Positions 21,388-32,397 are shown, numbered from the stretch's first letter. The stretch is DNA of 64,000 bases from Buttiauxella noackiae ATCC 51607 (GCF_001654865.1 NZ_LXEO01000025.1:124001-188000); one strand, 5' to 3'. Made by a program: numbers and translations. The notes: a model not told the origin generated them from the letters alone.

Positions 21388-22545
21388 TTATCTTGCTGGA
21401 TGCTTCAGTGATACCCCTGCAGCACGTGCGGTTAGTTGTCTCCAGAGCCACTCAACCGGCCCTTGACGGAAGTAACGCAGCCAGAGCATAGAGAATAAGA
21501 TATTGATTGCCCAGACAAAAGGCACAATCCCCAACAGGCTCAGACGGTCAAACTTCATGAACCAGCCCATGCGGAAGAAGAAGGTGGTGCAAATAACTGT
21601 TTGCAGTAAGTAGTTCGACAATGCCATTCGCCCGACATGCGCTATCGCATTCACCAGACGCAAGCGCGACAACTGTGGCCAGTAGCCAAATGCGAGTGCT
21701 GCATAGCCAATCGTTTGAAAAGGTGCACTCAATTCCCGCGGTGCTTGCAGCAAGAAAGCGCACCAGCGATACATCCAGCCAAGGTGCCACTGGGCATAAA
21801 TCGCAGGAATGTTAATTAGCATCCCAACCACAATCAGCCACACGCCAATGCGGCGATAATGATGCAGGCTAAATTCCCCTCGCAGCCAGCCACTGCGCAT
21901 TAATGACGCGCCAATCAGCATCATCCCCGCCAGTTGCCAACCGTACTGCGCGCCCAGAGCAACGAGGTTTGATGAGAGCAAATCAATGCGATTGCTAATG
22001 GCCTCAGTCCCGCCGTTAAGCTTCCACCACTGCTCATACTGCAAATTTGCGGCATCGGGGATCCATGAGCGATTTGGTGCATCACCGGAAATAAATCCTA
22101 GCAATAACAGCACGCCAATACCGGTGAGATATAAGATAACGCCAGTATTAAATAATGAACGATTACCCGGCGCATCACGAATCAGACGCCAGCACACTAA
22201 CCCCACTAAACCGTAGGCCAGCAAAATATCGCCATCCCAAAGGAAAATAGCGTGCATGAAACCGAGCAGAACTAATAACGTCAGACGTGACTGAATCCAG
22301 CGCTTGCCGCGATGTAATAACATCTGCAAACCAGCACCAAACAACAGAGCAAACAGAGTAAGGAATTTTACCTGGGCAAAAAGATCTAAAATCGCCCAGG
22401 TCCAGGCATCGTGGGCAGTAGCAGAGCCGGACCAGGCTGGATTAAGGTACGCCGCCTTCGGTAAACCGAAGGCCACGATATTAAGCATCAGGATGCCGAG
22501 AATAGCGACGCCACGGACAAAATCCAGCGTAACGTTTCTACTCAT
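21388..22545 (-). CDS. yeiB: DUF418-family inner-membrane protein
   Basis: YeiB is a polytopic membrane protein of unknown function. The ATG at 22545 (MSRNVTLDFVRG) with AGGA upstream gives 385 residues, the E. coli length. Features are the N-terminal RGVAILGILMLNI helix, KFLTLFALLFGAG and the C-terminal DUF418 sequence LRYFRQGPVEWLWRQLT. It begins 20 bp after folE and is probably co-transcribed with it. Confidence 0.94.
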   Translation of the reverse strand: MSRNVTLDFVRGVAILGILMLNIVAFGLPKAAYLNPAWSGSATAHDAWTWAILDLFAQVKFLTLFALLFGAGLQMLLHRGKRWIQSRLTLLVLLGFMHAIFLWDGDILLAYGLVGLVCWRLIRDAPGNRSLFNTGVILYLTGIGVLLLLGFISGDAPNRSWIPDAANLQYEQWWKLNGGTEAISNRIDLLSSNLVALGAQYGWQLAGMMLIGASLMRSGWLRGEFSLHHYRRIGVWLIVVGMLINIPAIYAQWHLGWMYRWCAFLLQAPRELSAPFQTIGYAALAFGYWPQLSRLRLVNAIAHVGRMALSNYLLQTVICTTFFFRMGWFMKFDRLSLLGIVPFVWAINILFSMLWLRYFRQGPVEWLWRQLTARAAGVSLKHPAR

Positions 22546-22564
22546 ACATCCTACCTGGTTAATG

Positions 22565-23230
22565 TTAGTTATGGCGCACTGCGCGCAGGAATTCCTGGCG
22601 AGTATTCTGGCTGGATTTAAACAATCCACCCAAAGACGTGGTTGTCGTCGCACTAGTAGCATCCTGCACACCACGCGCTTTCACACAATAATGGACTGCA
22701 TCAATAGATACCGCCACATTGTTGGTGCCAAGCAGGGTTTGCAGTGCAATCAGGATTTGCTGTGTTAAGCGTTCCTGAACCTGCGGACGCTGCGCAAAGA
22801 ATTGCACAATGCGGTTAATTTTCGACAAGCCAATCACGGTGTCTTTCGGCAGATATGACACTGTCGCTTTACCGTCGATAGTCACGAAATGGTGTTCACA
22901 GGTGCTGGTGAGCGTAATGTTGCGCACGGTGACCATCTCATCAACCTTCATCTTATTCTCAATGACGGTGATCTTCGGGAAGTTAGCGTAATCAAGGCCG
23001 GAGAAAATCTCATCGACATACATTTTAGCGATGCGATGCGGGGTTTCCATCAAGCTATCGTCGCTGAGATCAAGATTCAGCAACTGCATGATTTCCGTCA
23101 TATGCCCGGCAATCTCGCGTTTGCGGGTTTCGTTATCGAGCTCACGCAGTTGTGGGCGCAGTGGCGTTTCCAGGCCGCGTGCAACCAATGCTTCATGAAC
23201 CAATGCGGCTTCTGGTCTTAGTGATGACAT
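22565..23230 (-). CDS. folE: GTP cyclohydrolase I
   Basis: FolE converts GTP to dihydroneopterin triphosphate, the first step of folate synthesis. The start at 23230 ([15 protein letters not shown]), preceded by AGGAGA, gives 221 residues (E. coli 222). Zinc ligands and the active-site histidines are in [12 protein letters not shown] (about residues 109-120) and in [10 protein letters not shown]. The frame is open upstream without homology. Confidence 0.97.
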   Translation of the reverse strand: MSSLRPEAALVHEALVARGLETPLRPQLRELDNETRKREIAGHMTEIMQLLNLDLSDDSLMETPHRIAKMYVDEIFSGLDYANFPKITVIENKMKVDEMVTVRNITLTSTCEHHFVTIDGKATVSYLPKDTVIGLSKINRIVQFFAQRPQVQERLTQQILIALQTLLGTNNVAVSIDAVHYCVKARGVQDATSATTTTSLGGLFKSSQNTRQEFLRAVRHN

Positions 23231-23282
23231 GTTATTTTCTCCTGCAGGTGTGGCTGACCTCGGCCCTACATGGGGCAAAGTG

Positions 23283-23305
23283 TGTGCTCATTGTGCGTGA
23301 GCACA
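23283..23305. promoter_or_regulatory. Inverted repeat upstream of folE
   Basis: TGTGCTCA, seven bases, TGAGCACA: a perfect 8-bp inverted repeat 53 bp before the folE start. The size suits a dimeric regulator, but I cannot name one. Confidence 0.35.
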
Positions 23306-23359
23306 GTCGCATAATCCAGTAGTGTGAACGTTAATTGCCCTAAATAATTATTGAAATCG

Positions 23360-24529
23360 TCAATACCTTCGCCAGACCAAACCGCCTGCGACTAATAAGG
23401 CCAAGCCCGCAACATATAGCGCAGGCTCAAGCTGTCCGGTGAGCGAGGTCGATAATGCCGAGAGCATTGGCCCAACTAACTGCCCCATCGCATAACCGGT
23501 AGTCAGTAATCCCGCCATATAACGGGTGTGTTCAGGTGCCAGTTCGCGTCCATAAAGTAGCGATAATTGCACCGCACATAAGAAGCCACCACCCACCAGC
23601 AGCGAACCTAAAACCAACCCGGTCATACCGGGAATCATATCTGAGGCGAATACCCCAAGCGCTTGTAACCACAAAACAAGTGCCAGGCGTTGATAGCTTT
23701 GCAATTTTTGACGCGCGGCAATGCCGAGCAAAATACCGCACACTGCCGCTCCGCCAAATATCGGCCAAACAAACTGCGCAAACGCGCTGCCAGGAAAACG
23801 TGCGCTGGCCATCTGCGATAAAAATGTGGCTGGCAGAATATAACCAAATCCAGCCAGACTATAGCTCCACACCAGGCGTTTAAGTTGCGGCGTTAATACC
23901 AATGGCTCAGGTGCCGTTTCCGGGCGGTGCAGCTCCCCTTTGCCCGGCAGGTTGCGGGCAATTAATGCAATAAACAGCAGCGCCAAAGCGCCATAAACAA
24001 GCCAGGCATAGCTTGCTGATAAGCCATAACTATGGATTGCCACCGCCATCAAACCGCTGATAAATATTCCAGCGCCAGGGCCTGCGAACACCGCAGCACT
24101 TAACCCTGGCTTACCTAAATGCGCCAGCTGCTCATTGCACCAGGCGGCGATTAACACCATCGCCCAGCCGCTGGCGCAACCAATCAGAAAACGAATCAAC
24201 GCATGCCACAAGGCTGCATCCACGGTAGCAGAAAGCAGCGTCAGGATGACCGCTCCCCAGACGCCAGCGTGCAAACGCAACTCTACCCGCCGGTGTGCGC
24301 GCATGGCATCCCATGCGCCAGCAAGATAACCGAGGTAGTTAATCGCTGCTACCAAACCCACACTGGTTAAGGTAAGTTGCCCTTCAGTTATCATTAATGG
24401 GACTTGCGGTGTGAATGCAAATCGGCCAATGCCCATTGCAACCACCAACACCAGAAACCCAGTCAACGCGATACGTGCCGCCACTATCACCCCAAATGTT
24501 GCGATTTCGTTGCCAGCATGATGCCGCAT
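23360..24529 (-). CDS. YbfB/YjiJ-like MFS transporter
   Basis: A 389-residue, 12-helix major facilitator with the family signature [15 protein letters not shown] near residue 37, then [17 protein letters not shown]. This pattern marks the YbfB/YjiJ group, whose substrates are unknown. The ATG at 24529 has no clear Shine-Dalgarno; a GTG about 14 codons further in is preceded by GGGG and may be the real start. It faces yeiG divergently. E. coli has folE and yeiG adjacent, so this gene is an insertion at that site or was lost in E. coli. Confidence 0.82.
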   Translation of the reverse strand: MRHHAGNEIATFGVIVAARIALTGFLVLVVAMGIGRFAFTPQVPLMITEGQLTLTSVGLVAAINYLGYLAGAWDAMRAHRRVELRLHAGVWGAVILTLLSATVDAALWHALIRFLIGCASGWAMVLIAAWCNEQLAHLGKPGLSAAVFAGPGAGIFISGLMAVAIHSYGLSASYAWLVYGALALLFIALIARNLPGKGELHRPETAPEPLVLTPQLKRLVWSYSLAGFGYILPATFLSQMASARFPGSAFAQFVWPIFGGAAVCGILLGIAARQKLQSYQRLALVLWLQALGVFASDMIPGMTGLVLGSLLVGGGFLCAVQLSLLYGRELAPEHTRYMAGLLTTGYAMGQLVGPMLSALSTSLTGQLEPALYVAGLALLVAGGLVWRRY

Positions 24530-24590
24530 GGCTAGACTGGGGAGAAGTGAAAGTTATTCATTGATCTTGAATATAATTAAGGGCCTCTGG

Positions 24591-25421
24591 ATGGAACTCC
24601 TCGAAGAACACCGATGTTTTGAAGGCTGGCAACAGCGCTGGCGCCATGATTCTGCGGTACTGAAATGTCCAATGACATTCAGTATTTTTCTGCCAACTCC
24701 TCGCACCACACCTCCACCGGTTCTGTACTGGTTGTCCGGTTTGACCTGCAATGATGAGAACTTCACCACCAAAGCAGGAGCGCAGCGTGTCGCTTCTGAA
24801 TTAGGGATTGTGTTGGTAATGCCAGATACCAGCCCACGTGGTGAAAATGTGCCGAATAATGAAAGCTACGATCTTGGTCAGGGTGCAGGTTTTTACCTCA
24901 ATGCCACTGAACAGCCGTGGGCTGACCATTTTCGGATGTACGACTACATTAATGATGAGCTGCCAACGCTGATTGCCAATAACTTCAGCATCAGCGAGAA
25001 AGCCTCTATCTTTGGGCATTCAATGGGTGGCCACGGTGCATTAAGCATCGCATTGAAAAACCCAGGTCGTTATTGCTCCGTTTCGGCCTTTGCGCCGATC
25101 GTAAACCCAACGCGCGTGCCGTGGGGCCAAAAAGCCTTTAATGCTTATTTAGGTGCAGACGAAGAGAAATGGCGCGAATGGGATAGCTGCTGCTTGTTGA
25201 TGCAGGCTGATAGTACCAACGCCATTCCAGTGCTTATCGATCAAGGTGATGCGGATCAGTTCCTTGCAGATCAACTACAACCGGCACAATTTGCTGAAGT
25301 AGCACGCCAGAAAAACTGGCCGTTAACGCTGCGTGTGCAGCCGGGTTACGATCACAGTTACTACTTTATTGCATCGTTTGTTGAAGACCATCTGCGTTTC
25401 CATGCAGAGCATTTGGCGTAA
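24591..25421 (+). CDS. yeiG: S-formylglutathione hydrolase
   Basis: YeiG hydrolyses S-formylglutathione to formate and glutathione, completing formaldehyde detoxification. The start at 24591 ([16 protein letters not shown]) gives 276 residues (E. coli 278). The alpha/beta-hydrolase nucleophile is in [10 protein letters not shown] (about residue 145), with the aspartate in DQGDADQFL and the histidine in GYDHSYYF. E. coli has a paralogue, FrmB; the genomic context points to YeiG. Confidence 0.95.
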   Translation: MELLEEHRCFEGWQQRWRHDSAVLKCPMTFSIFLPTPRTTPPPVLYWLSGLTCNDENFTTKAGAQRVASELGIVLVMPDTSPRGENVPNNESYDLGQGAGFYLNATEQPWADHFRMYDYINDELPTLIANNFSISEKASIFGHSMGGHGALSIALKNPGRYCSVSAFAPIVNPTRVPWGQKAFNAYLGADEEKWREWDSCCLLMQADSTNAIPVLIDQGDADQFLADQLQPAQFAEVARQKNWPLTLRVQPGYDHSYYFIASFVEDHLRFHAEHLA

Positions 25422-25426
25422 TTAAT

Positions 25427-25466
25427 GCCCTCACCCCGGCCCTCTCCCTGAGGAGAGGGTTAGGGT
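25427..25466. terminator. Hairpin between yeiG and cirA
   Basis: CCCTCTCC, four bases, GGAGAGGG, flanked by CCCTCACC and TTAGGGT. This CCCTCACCC/CCCTCTCC sequence is a common intergenic hairpin in enterobacteria. It lies between two convergent genes and probably ends both transcripts. Confidence 0.65.
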
Positions 25467-25470
25467 AAAA

Positions 25471-27441
25471 TCAGAACGTGTAATCCACCGCAGCAAAATA
25501 ACGACGACCATCTTCGTTGTAACTGTAATCGTCACGACTCAGATCTTTATCACCGAGGTTCATCACCCCTGCACGTAGCTTGATGCTTTTCGTCGCCTTC
25601 CACGCGGCACCTGTGTTCCACACTACATAACCACCAGGTGTTGGTGAGCCGTCGGTTGTAGCACGTTGCTCACCGGTATAGTTCGCGGAAACATAGAATG
25701 ACCAGTCATCTAATGGTGCCCAATCCACCGTTCCGTTAGCAGTGTGGAATGGCAGAGATGCCAGCGGTTTGTTACCACCACCACTCAAATCACGGCCATC
25801 GTTATAGGTGTAGTTCAGTGTAAGTTTCCACTGCTCGCTGAACGGCACTTTCAACTCGGTTTCAACACCACGAACGCGTGCTTTATTAACGTTGTAGTAT
25901 TTGAAGATTGGGCGGCCCGCACTGTCAAAACCAACAAAGTTTGGATACGACGGTGCCTGTGCACGGTTCGGTGTGCGATTGATATCAATCATATCGTCAA
26001 GGTTGTTCTGGAAGGTAGTGATGCTGCCTGAAATCCCGTCCAGCAAGCCTTCATCACCTGAGTAGTACAACCCTAATTCGAAGCTTTCACTGGTTTCAGG
26101 TTTCAGATCCGGGCTGCCGACAATCTTACAAGAGCCACGGCAAGAGTTACTGGTCCAGTCCGGGCTAAGTTGTAGTAACGATGGTGCTTTAAATGCCGTT
26201 GCCCAGCCACCTTTCATGGTGATGGTATCTGTCGCGCTGTACACGAGGTATGCGCGTGGGCTCCAGTGATCGCCGTAGGTTTCGTGATCATCCATACGCA
26301 CGCCGGTAGTCAACGCCAGCGGTTCAAAAATTCGCCACTCGTCTTCTAAGAACAATGCATACTGGCTGGCAGACGTTTCAGAGCTATTGCCACCCGTGAG
26401 GTTTACCGGGTCTGACAGCTTATCGTGTCGCCATTCCCCGCCGAAGGTCAGTAACTGGTTAATTTCGCCCAATGGCAGAACCAGTTTGCCGTCGAGACTG
26501 TTATTGCGCGAGGTAATTGGCGAGCTATTGCCTGGGTTGAGGTTATCAATCTTATCGCCATAGAAACGCAGTTCGGTGTTGCCGTAATCCCAACGTCCAT
26601 TATGGGAAATCGAGTAATCCTGGCGCTCCATGCGGTTTTTGTTCAGCGAATCCGAATCACGGTCCTGGCGGTCAAAACCATAACCAAAGCTCATGTCCTG
26701 GTTTTCTGTTGGTGTCAGGGCAAATTCAGCGCTGCCGCTACGGGTGGTAAAACCTTCAATACGCGGAGTTTCACCTGTTGCGCTAGTGCTGGAAGTCTCT
26801 TGTTTATCTTTCTCGCGCTTGCCGAGGTTGCCGTAAACTTTCACCCCAAGCAGATCGTCAATGATTGGGCCACTGGCAAAAAAGTTACTGTTATAGGAAT
26901 CACCGCGATCGCGTTTTTCCTGAATGGTGGTATCCGCCGTTACGGTGCCATGCCAGGCTTTGCCAACTTTGCGCGTAATAATGTTCACCACACCGCCTAA
27001 CGCATCCGAACCATAGAGCGAAGACATTGGCCCGCGCACCACTTCGATACGCTCGATGGCATCAACCGGTATCCAGTTAAGGTCAAAATCATTGTGGCGG
27101 AATACTGCGTTGCGCGAGTTCACCCGCTTGCCATCAACCAGAATCAGTGTGTAGCTGCTGTCCAGACCACGAATACTGACGCCCTGGCGGTTATCCCCTT
27201 CATTAGTGAGCTGCACGCCCGGGACTTCCTGCAAGACATCTTTCAAATTCTGGATCGGTTTCTTTTTCAGGTCTTCCTGGGTGATGACGCTAATACTGGC
27301 AGGAGCATCTTTGAGGTTTTGCTCAGTCGCAGAAGCAGTAACAACCATGGTGTCTTCGCGTTCTTCGGCAATAACCGGAAACGCAACACTGATTATCGAC
27401 GCGCAAAGTCCTCCCCGGACGATGGGATTCAACCTTAACAT
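25471..27441 (-). CDS. cirA: Catecholate siderophore receptor / colicin I receptor
   Basis: CirA is a TonB-dependent outer-membrane receptor for linear catecholates; in E. coli it is also the colicin I receptor. I choose the ATG at 27441 ([11 protein letters not shown]) with GGAG upstream, giving 656 residues (E. coli 663). A signal peptide ends near VIAEE. The TonB box is around DTMVV, followed by the plug domain ([33 protein letters not shown]) and the 22-strand barrel ending in aromatic F. The CRGSC disulfide loop is conserved. A Fur-like box lies upstream. Confidence 0.96.
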   Translation of the reverse strand: MLRLNPIVRGGLCASIISVAFPVIAEEREDTMVVTASATEQNLKDAPASISVITQEDLKKKPIQNLKDVLQEVPGVQLTNEGDNRQGVSIRGLDSSYTLILVDGKRVNSRNAVFRHNDFDLNWIPVDAIERIEVVRGPMSSLYGSDALGGVVNIITRKVGKAWHGTVTADTTIQEKRDRGDSYNSNFFASGPIIDDLLGVKVYGNLGKREKDKQETSSTSATGETPRIEGFTTRSGSAEFALTPTENQDMSFGYGFDRQDRDSDSLNKNRMERQDYSISHNGRWDYGNTELRFYGDKIDNLNPGNSSPITSRNNSLDGKLVLPLGEINQLLTFGGEWRHDKLSDPVNLTGGNSSETSASQYALFLEDEWRIFEPLALTTGVRMDDHETYGDHWSPRAYLVYSATDTITMKGGWATAFKAPSLLQLSPDWTSNSCRGSCKIVGSPDLKPETSESFELGLYYSGDEGLLDGISGSITTFQNNLDDMIDINRTPNRAQAPSYPNFVGFDSAGRPIFKYYNVNKARVRGVETELKVPFSEQWKLTLNYTYNDGRDLSGGGNKPLASLPFHTANGTVDWAPLDDWSFYVSANYTGEQRATTDGSPTPGGYVVWNTGAAWKATKSIKLRAGVMNLGDKDLSRDDYSYNEDGRRYFAAVDYTF

Positions 27442-27586
27442 TCCTTTCTCCATGAGGTGAATGGCAAACAAAAACGATGGATTGCGCTCACATTCCTTAA
27501 TGCGTTGCTGGCTACTTTGGCAAACAACTGCGCGCTGTACTCATCGACATCCAGCCGTGGTAAAGCGTGGCGACACCATAAATTAA

Positions 27587-27604
27587 ACGAGAATGGTTAT
27601 CAAT
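27587..27604 (-). promoter_or_regulatory. Fur box upstream of cirA
   Basis: On the minus strand GATTGATAACCATTCTCG matches the Fur consensus GATAATGATAATCATTATC well in its central TGATAA-CATT part. It lies about 145 bp before the cirA start; E. coli cirA is Fur-repressed. Confidence 0.6.
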
Positions 27605-27670
27605 CAAATTGTTAATGTTTGTAATGTCTCGAAAGGGATTAATGCAGAAGGATGATGCGAGAAGGGATAA

Positions 27671-27697
27671 AAAAGGGCGCGATAATCGCGCCCTTCA
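27671..27697 (-). terminator. Terminator of lysP
   Basis: AAGGGCGCGA / TCGCGCCCTT hairpin (27673-27695), six bases after the lysP stop, followed on the minus strand by TTTTTTATCC. Confidence 0.88.
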
Positions 27698-27700
27698 AAG

Positions 27701-29170
27701 TTACTTTTTAAACGTTTTCGGGAACGTCATTTCTTCATACTTCACGAAACGAGTGCCTTTCGTAATCTTGTAGCCCCACCAGATTGCCAGGAACAATGGG
27801 ATACCAATATAGGTAGCCGTTACGCCTGCCCAATCGATTTTATCGGCAAGAAATGCTTCGTAGTTCTGGCCGAGCGTGATGATCAGGCACAGTACGAAGG
27901 CAAAGATTGGCCCCAGCGGGAAGAAGCCAGAAACATACGGCAAATCGTTAAGACTAAGACCTTGTTTCACATAACCACGACGGAAACGGTAGTGGCTGAT
28001 CGCAATACCTAACCAGGCGATGAAGCCAGTCATACCTGAGGTGTTAAGCAACCACAGATAAACTGTCTGGTTACCGAACATAGAAGTCAGGAAGCACAAG
28101 CCCGCTACAACAGTAGTTGCATACAGTGCGTTACGTGGCACACCGCCTCTGGAGAGCTTAGAGAAAATGCGTGGTGCTTTGCCATCGCAAGCCAGGGTGT
28201 AGAGCATACGAGTGGATGCATACATCCCGGAGTTACCCGCAGACAGTACCGCAGTCAGAATAACGGCATTCATTACCGCCGCTGCAGACAGCAGACCAGC
28301 ATGTTGGAATACCAGTGTGAATGGGCTCACGCCGATATCTTTTACATCGTTACGCAGCAGGCTCGGATCGGTGTAAGGAATGATCAGGCTGATAATCAGA
28401 ATCGCGAACACATAGAACAGCAGGATACGCCAGAACACCTGACGCACAGCACGTGGAATGTTCTTGCCAGGGTCTTCAGATTCACCTGCAGCAACACCAA
28501 TCAGCTCAGTCCCCTGGAACGAGAAGCCGACTATCATCGCGACACCAATCATTGCGGAGAATCCACCAGCAAACGGCGCATCACCAATTGCCCAGTTGCT
28601 CCAGCCAGCAGGTTGCGCACCTTTAAAGATGCCGAGGATCATCATCAAGCCGACAATGATAAAGATGATAACCGTGGTCACTTTAATCAGTGAGAACCAG
28701 TATTCTGCTTCACCAAAGCCTTTAACAGAGATGTAGTTCAGCAAGAACATGATGCCAAGGAACAATGCACTCCAGATCCAGCCCGGGGTATCAGGGAACC
28801 AGTAGTTCATCACCAATTGTGATGCGACCAAGTCAACAGCGATAGTTACCGCCCAGTTGTACCAGTAGTTCCAGCCCAGTGCGAAACCGAAGCCTTCTTC
28901 AACGTATTGTTGCCCGTAAGTGGCAAAGGAGCCTGAAACCGGCATGTACGCAGCAAGTTCGCCGAGGCTTGTCATCAGGAAGTACACCATCAGACCAATC
29001 AGCATATAGGAGAGCAACGCGCCGCCAGGGCCCGCTTGAGAAATGGTTGCACCAGAGGCAACAAATAGCCCGGTTCCGATAGAACCGCCGATGGCGATCA
29101 TCGTTAAGTGGCGCGCTTTTAACTCACGGCGTAAGCCTGGCACTTGTGTTGTCTTATCTTGAGAAACCAT
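27701..29170 (-). CDS. lysP: Lysine-specific permease
   Basis: LysP is the lysine:proton symporter and, in E. coli, also a co-sensor that keeps CadC inactive when lysine is scarce. The 489-residue protein equals the E. coli length and has 12 membrane segments. The APC-family first helix GGSIGTGLFVASG (about residue 27) and FSFQGTELIGVAAGESE are intact. The gap to yeiE (29171-29439) should hold its promoter and regulator sites, but I could not pick them out. Confidence 0.97.
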   Translation of the reverse strand: MVSQDKTTQVPGLRRELKARHLTMIAIGGSIGTGLFVASGATISQAGPGGALLSYMLIGLMVYFLMTSLGELAAYMPVSGSFATYGQQYVEEGFGFALGWNYWYNWAVTIAVDLVASQLVMNYWFPDTPGWIWSALFLGIMFLLNYISVKGFGEAEYWFSLIKVTTVIIFIIVGLMMILGIFKGAQPAGWSNWAIGDAPFAGGFSAMIGVAMIVGFSFQGTELIGVAAGESEDPGKNIPRAVRQVFWRILLFYVFAILIISLIIPYTDPSLLRNDVKDIGVSPFTLVFQHAGLLSAAAVMNAVILTAVLSAGNSGMYASTRMLYTLACDGKAPRIFSKLSRGGVPRNALYATTVVAGLCFLTSMFGNQTVYLWLLNTSGMTGFIAWLGIAISHYRFRRGYVKQGLSLNDLPYVSGFFPLGPIFAFVLCLIITLGQNYEAFLADKIDWAGVTATYIGIPLFLAIWWGYKITKGTRFVKYEEMTFPKTFKK

Positions 29171-29439
29171 AGAAAATTGCGGTCCTTCGTAAAAATGAGG
29201 CGCGATTGTAACAAATCATCCTTGTTCATCTAGCAGAAATGCCGCGTTATAAGAGAGCTTCATGATCGGCACTCGATTATTAGCAAAACCTACGATGAGC
29301 AGCCCGGACTGGCTGAGACATGATAAATGACCGCAGCGTTGGGACTGCGCTACGAAGGCACATTTTATTCTTTTCTCCCACAGACCAGGACCTACGCCCG
29401 CGCGCCAGAAGTTTGCCGGGAGCATGGCCTTGCGCCGCT

Positions 29440-30306
29440 TCATTCCTCGCAGTAGCGTAAAAAGCGCTGCAACGCGTTAGAAATATGCTTTTGACGGTGA
29501 TGGATACGGTACAGCGTGCGCGTTAACCGGGGCAACGGCACCGCAACTTCCACCAGCGTGCCGGACTCAAGCTGCTCGGCAATCACCCTACGCGACAAGC
29601 AGCTGATGCCAAGACCATGGCGCACCGCATGTTTAATCGCCTCTGAATTCCCCAGCTCCATCCCAAGATGAAACTGCGGCAGATGTGAAAGCAGCAGATA
29701 ATCGACGATTTCGCGCGTACCAGAGCCTTTTTCACGTAAGATCCACGGCTGTTCAGCCAGGCTTTCCAGCGTGACGGGTTTCTGTAATAACGGCGCGTCT
29801 GGCGGCGCAAACACGACCAGCTCATCTTCCAGCCACGGCTCGGTCACCAATTCGGTCATATGGCTCGGCCCTTCAATCAGACCAATATCAACCCGGAAGT
29901 CGGCAACTGCGTTAATCACATCCTGGCTATTGCCAACGCTCATTTCCAGCGGGAGATTTGGAAAATCGCGGCGATAATGAGCAATCATTTCCGGCAGAAT
30001 GTAATTGCCTATCGTGCTGCTGGCATAAACGCGAATAGCACCATTATCCTCTTTAAACAGTTGTTCGACTTCTGTTGCCTGTTCCAGCAACCCCACCACG
30101 CGCGGATACAGCAAACGGCCATGTTCATTGACAACCAGGCGCTTACCTACCCTATCGAATAATTGCACGCCTAACTGCCCTTCGAGGTCGGACAGCGCCG
30201 CACTTACCGCAGACTGAGACAACGCCAGCATTTGCGAAGCCTGAGTAGTAGAGCCGCTTTTGAGGACTTCAGCGAAGACTTCAAGTTGCCGCAGTGTGAT
30301 ATGCAT
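29440..30306 (-). CDS. yeiE: LysR-type regulator YeiE
   Basis: The ATG at 30306 ([14 protein letters not shown]) gives 288 residues (E. coli 293); a GTG three codons upstream is possible. The N-terminal winged helix-turn-helix ([23 protein letters not shown] is its core region, residues about 18-40) is followed by the LysR effector domain. YeiE orthologues have been tied to lysP expression, iron and sulfite responses and motility in different enterobacteria. It is divergent from yeiH over a 104-bp gap holding a strong AT-rich palindrome. Confidence 0.92.
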   Translation of the reverse strand: MHITLRQLEVFAEVLKSGSTTQASQMLALSQSAVSAALSDLEGQLGVQLFDRVGKRLVVNEHGRLLYPRVVGLLEQATEVEQLFKEDNGAIRVYASSTIGNYILPEMIAHYRRDFPNLPLEMSVGNSQDVINAVADFRVDIGLIEGPSHMTELVTEPWLEDELVVFAPPDAPLLQKPVTLESLAEQPWILREKGSGTREIVDYLLLSHLPQFHLGMELGNSEAIKHAVRHGLGISCLSRRVIAEQLESGTLVEVAVPLPRLTRTLYRIHHRQKHISNALQRFLRYCEE

Positions 30307-30333
30307 AGTGGACACGCCTTAACACTTATTCAG

Positions 30334-30357
30334 ATTGGTTATAAATATATAATCAAT
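30334..30357. promoter_or_regulatory. Palindrome in the yeiE-yeiH gap, candidate YeiE site
   Basis: A 24-bp near-perfect palindrome with arms ATTGGTTATA and TATAATCAAT around AATA. It contains the T-N11-A pattern bound by LysR regulators and is placed where YeiE could control both itself and yeiH. Confidence 0.5.
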
Positions 30358-30410
30358 TTTATTTTTAAGCCACCAGGACTTACTCTTTTGCCAACACAAA
30401 GGAGAAGGTT

Positions 30411-31460
30411 ATGGCTACGTTATCAATTCCCACTCATCGACATACATTGTGGCATTTCCTGCCAGGACTGCTGCTTGCAGGTGCAATTACTGCACTGGCG
30501 CTTTGGTTGGGGAATATTCCTTCCGTTGCAGGTCTTGGGCTCGGTGCCTTAACGCTCGCGATTCTGTGCGGGATGGTGATTGGCAACACGCTTTACCCGA
30601 AAATCTGGCAACACTGTGATGGCGGTGTATTGTTTGCCAAACAACATCTGTTGCGCCTTGGGATCATTTTATATGGCTTTCGACTGACGTTTTCGCAGAT
30701 TGCGGATGTCGGCGCCAGCGGTGTCATCATTGATGTTCTGACACTCACCAGCACCTTCGCCCTCGCCTGCTGGTTGGGTCAGAAAGTGTTTGGCCTGGAT
30801 AAACAAACCAGTTGGTTAATTGGTGCCGGCAGCAGTATTTGCGGTGCTGCGGCGATTCTGGCAACCGAGCCGGTTGTAAAAGCGGAAGCCAGTAAAGTCA
30901 CCGTAGCGGTCGCAACGGTGGTGATTTTCGGTACGCTGGCAATCTTTATTTATCCAATGATTTATCCGTATGTTACACAATGGTTCACACCGGAGGCTTT
31001 TGGTATCTACACCGGTTCAACCATGCATGAAGTTGCACAAGTAGTGGCTGCAGGGCATGCAATCAGCCCTGAAACTGAAAATGCCGCAGTCATTGCGAAA
31101 ATGCTGCGCGTAATGATGCTGGCTCCATTCCTGATTTTCCTGGCAGCTCGTGTCAAACAACTGGCTCCGGCGGGTCAGGCGCAGAAAAGCAAAATCACCA
31201 TTCCATGGTTTGCGGTGCTGTTTATAGTGGTTGCGATGTTTAACTCACTGCACTTACTGCCAGCCTGGGCGGTCAATGCTTTGATAACACTGGATACTTT
31301 CTTGCTAGCAATGGCGATGGCGGCTCTGGGTTTAACCACTCATTTCAGCGCGCTGAAAAAAGCCGGTGTACGCCCGCTGCTGATGGCTCTGGTGCTATTT
31401 ATCTGGCTGATTGTTGGCGGTGGCGCGATTAACCTTGGTATCCATCACCTGATGGCATAA
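30411..31460 (+). CDS. yeiH: UPF0324 membrane protein, putative sulfate exporter family
   Basis: A 349-residue protein (same as E. coli YeiH) with about ten membrane helices. The family segments GLGALTLAILCGMVIGN, KQHLLRLGIILYGFRL and GAGSSICGAAAI are intact. UPF0324 proteins are assigned to a putative sulfate-exporter family without direct biochemical proof. AAAGGAGAAGG precedes the start. Divergence from yeiE suggests control by that regulator. Confidence 0.9.
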   Translation: MATLSIPTHRHTLWHFLPGLLLAGAITALALWLGNIPSVAGLGLGALTLAILCGMVIGNTLYPKIWQHCDGGVLFAKQHLLRLGIILYGFRLTFSQIADVGASGVIIDVLTLTSTFALACWLGQKVFGLDKQTSWLIGAGSSICGAAAILATEPVVKAEASKVTVAVATVVIFGTLAIFIYPMIYPYVTQWFTPEAFGIYTGSTMHEVAQVVAAGHAISPETENAAVIAKMLRVMMLAPFLIFLAARVKQLAPAGQAQKSKITIPWFAVLFIVVAMFNSLHLLPAWAVNALITLDTFLLAMAMAALGLTTHFSALKKAGVRPLLMALVLFIWLIVGGGAINLGIHHLMA

Positions 31461-31483
31461 AGAGGTACGGAAAATTACTGTCT

Positions 31484-31520
31484 AACCCGCTATCATTGTC
31501 CGTTTCCCGATAGCGGGTTT
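31484..31520 (+). terminator. Hairpin between yeiH and nfo
   Basis: AACCCGCTATC and GATAGCGGGTT form a perfect 11-bp stem with a 14-base loop, followed by TTT. It ends just before the nfo Shine-Dalgarno, so it should reduce read-through from yeiH. Confidence 0.65.
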
Positions 31521-31537
31521 TGACAGGAGTAAGAATG

Positions 31538-32395
31538 ATGAAGTTTATTGGCGCACATGTCAGTGCTGCAGGTGGTCTGGAAAATGCCGCAATTCGCGCG
31601 CACGAACTCGAAGCCACTGCTTTTGCCCTGTTCACCAAAAACCAACGCCAGTGGCGTGCAGCTCCGCTCACTGACGAAGTTATCAGCAATTTCAAACGGG
31701 CCTGTGAAAAGTATCATTACGGGCCTGGACAAATCCTCCCCCACGACAGCTATCTCATTAACCTTGGTCATCCGGTTGAGGAAGCGCTGGAAAAATCCCG
31801 TGAAGCCTTCATTGATGAGATGGAACGTTGCATGCAGCTGGGTTTAACGCTGTTGAACTTCCACCCTGGCAGCCACTTGATGCAAATCCCTGAAGAAGAG
31901 TGCCTTGCCCGCATTGCTCAGTCGATAAACATCGCGCTGGATAAAACCGAAGGTGTGACTGCGGTGATTGAAAACACAGCAGGCCAGGGCAGCAATCTCG
32001 GTTTTCGTTTCGAGCATCTGGCCGCGATTATTGATGGCGTAGAAGACAAATCCCGTGTCGGTGTGTGTATTGATACCTGCCACGCCTTTGCAGCGGGTTA
32101 TGACCTGCGCACCGAAGCAGACTGCGAAAATACCTTTGCTGAATTCGAAAGAATTGTTGGGTTCGAGTATTTATGTGGCATGCACCTTAATGACGCGAAA
32201 AGTGCTTTTGGGAGCCGTGTCGACCGCCATAACAGTCTGGGTGAAGGCAATATTGGCCACACGCCGTTTGCCTGGATTATGCGTGATAACCGTTTCGATG
32301 GGATTCCGCTAATCCTGGAAACGACGAACCCGGATATCTGGGCTGAAGAGATAGCCTGGTTGAAAGCTCAGCAGCGTGAAACTGCCGAGGCATAG
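31538..32395 (+). CDS. nfo: Endonuclease IV (AP endonuclease)
   Basis: Nfo cuts DNA at abasic sites and oxidatively damaged 3' ends in base-excision repair. The ATG at 31538 ([13 protein letters not shown]) with AGGAG eight bases upstream gives 285 residues, as in E. coli; the ATG at 31535 is also possible. The tri-zinc site motifs are present: [27 protein letters not shown] and LETTNPD. Confidence 0.97.
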   Translation: MKFIGAHVSAAGGLENAAIRAHELEATAFALFTKNQRQWRAAPLTDEVISNFKRACEKYHYGPGQILPHDSYLINLGHPVEEALEKSREAFIDEMERCMQLGLTLLNFHPGSHLMQIPEEECLARIAQSINIALDKTEGVTAVIENTAGQGSNLGFRFEHLAAIIDGVEDKSRVGVCIDTCHAFAAGYDLRTEADCENTFAEFERIVGFEYLCGMHLNDAKSAFGSRVDRHNSLGEGNIGHTPFAWIMRDNRFDGIPLILETTNPDIWAEEIAWLKAQQRETAEA

Positions 32396-32397
32396 AC

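Noticed and set aside
29216-29443. A 75-codon minus-strand frame starting with an ATGA overlap at the yeiE stop.
   Set aside because: No family I recognise and no expected gene here; probably chance within the lysP control region, though the overlap is worth remembering.
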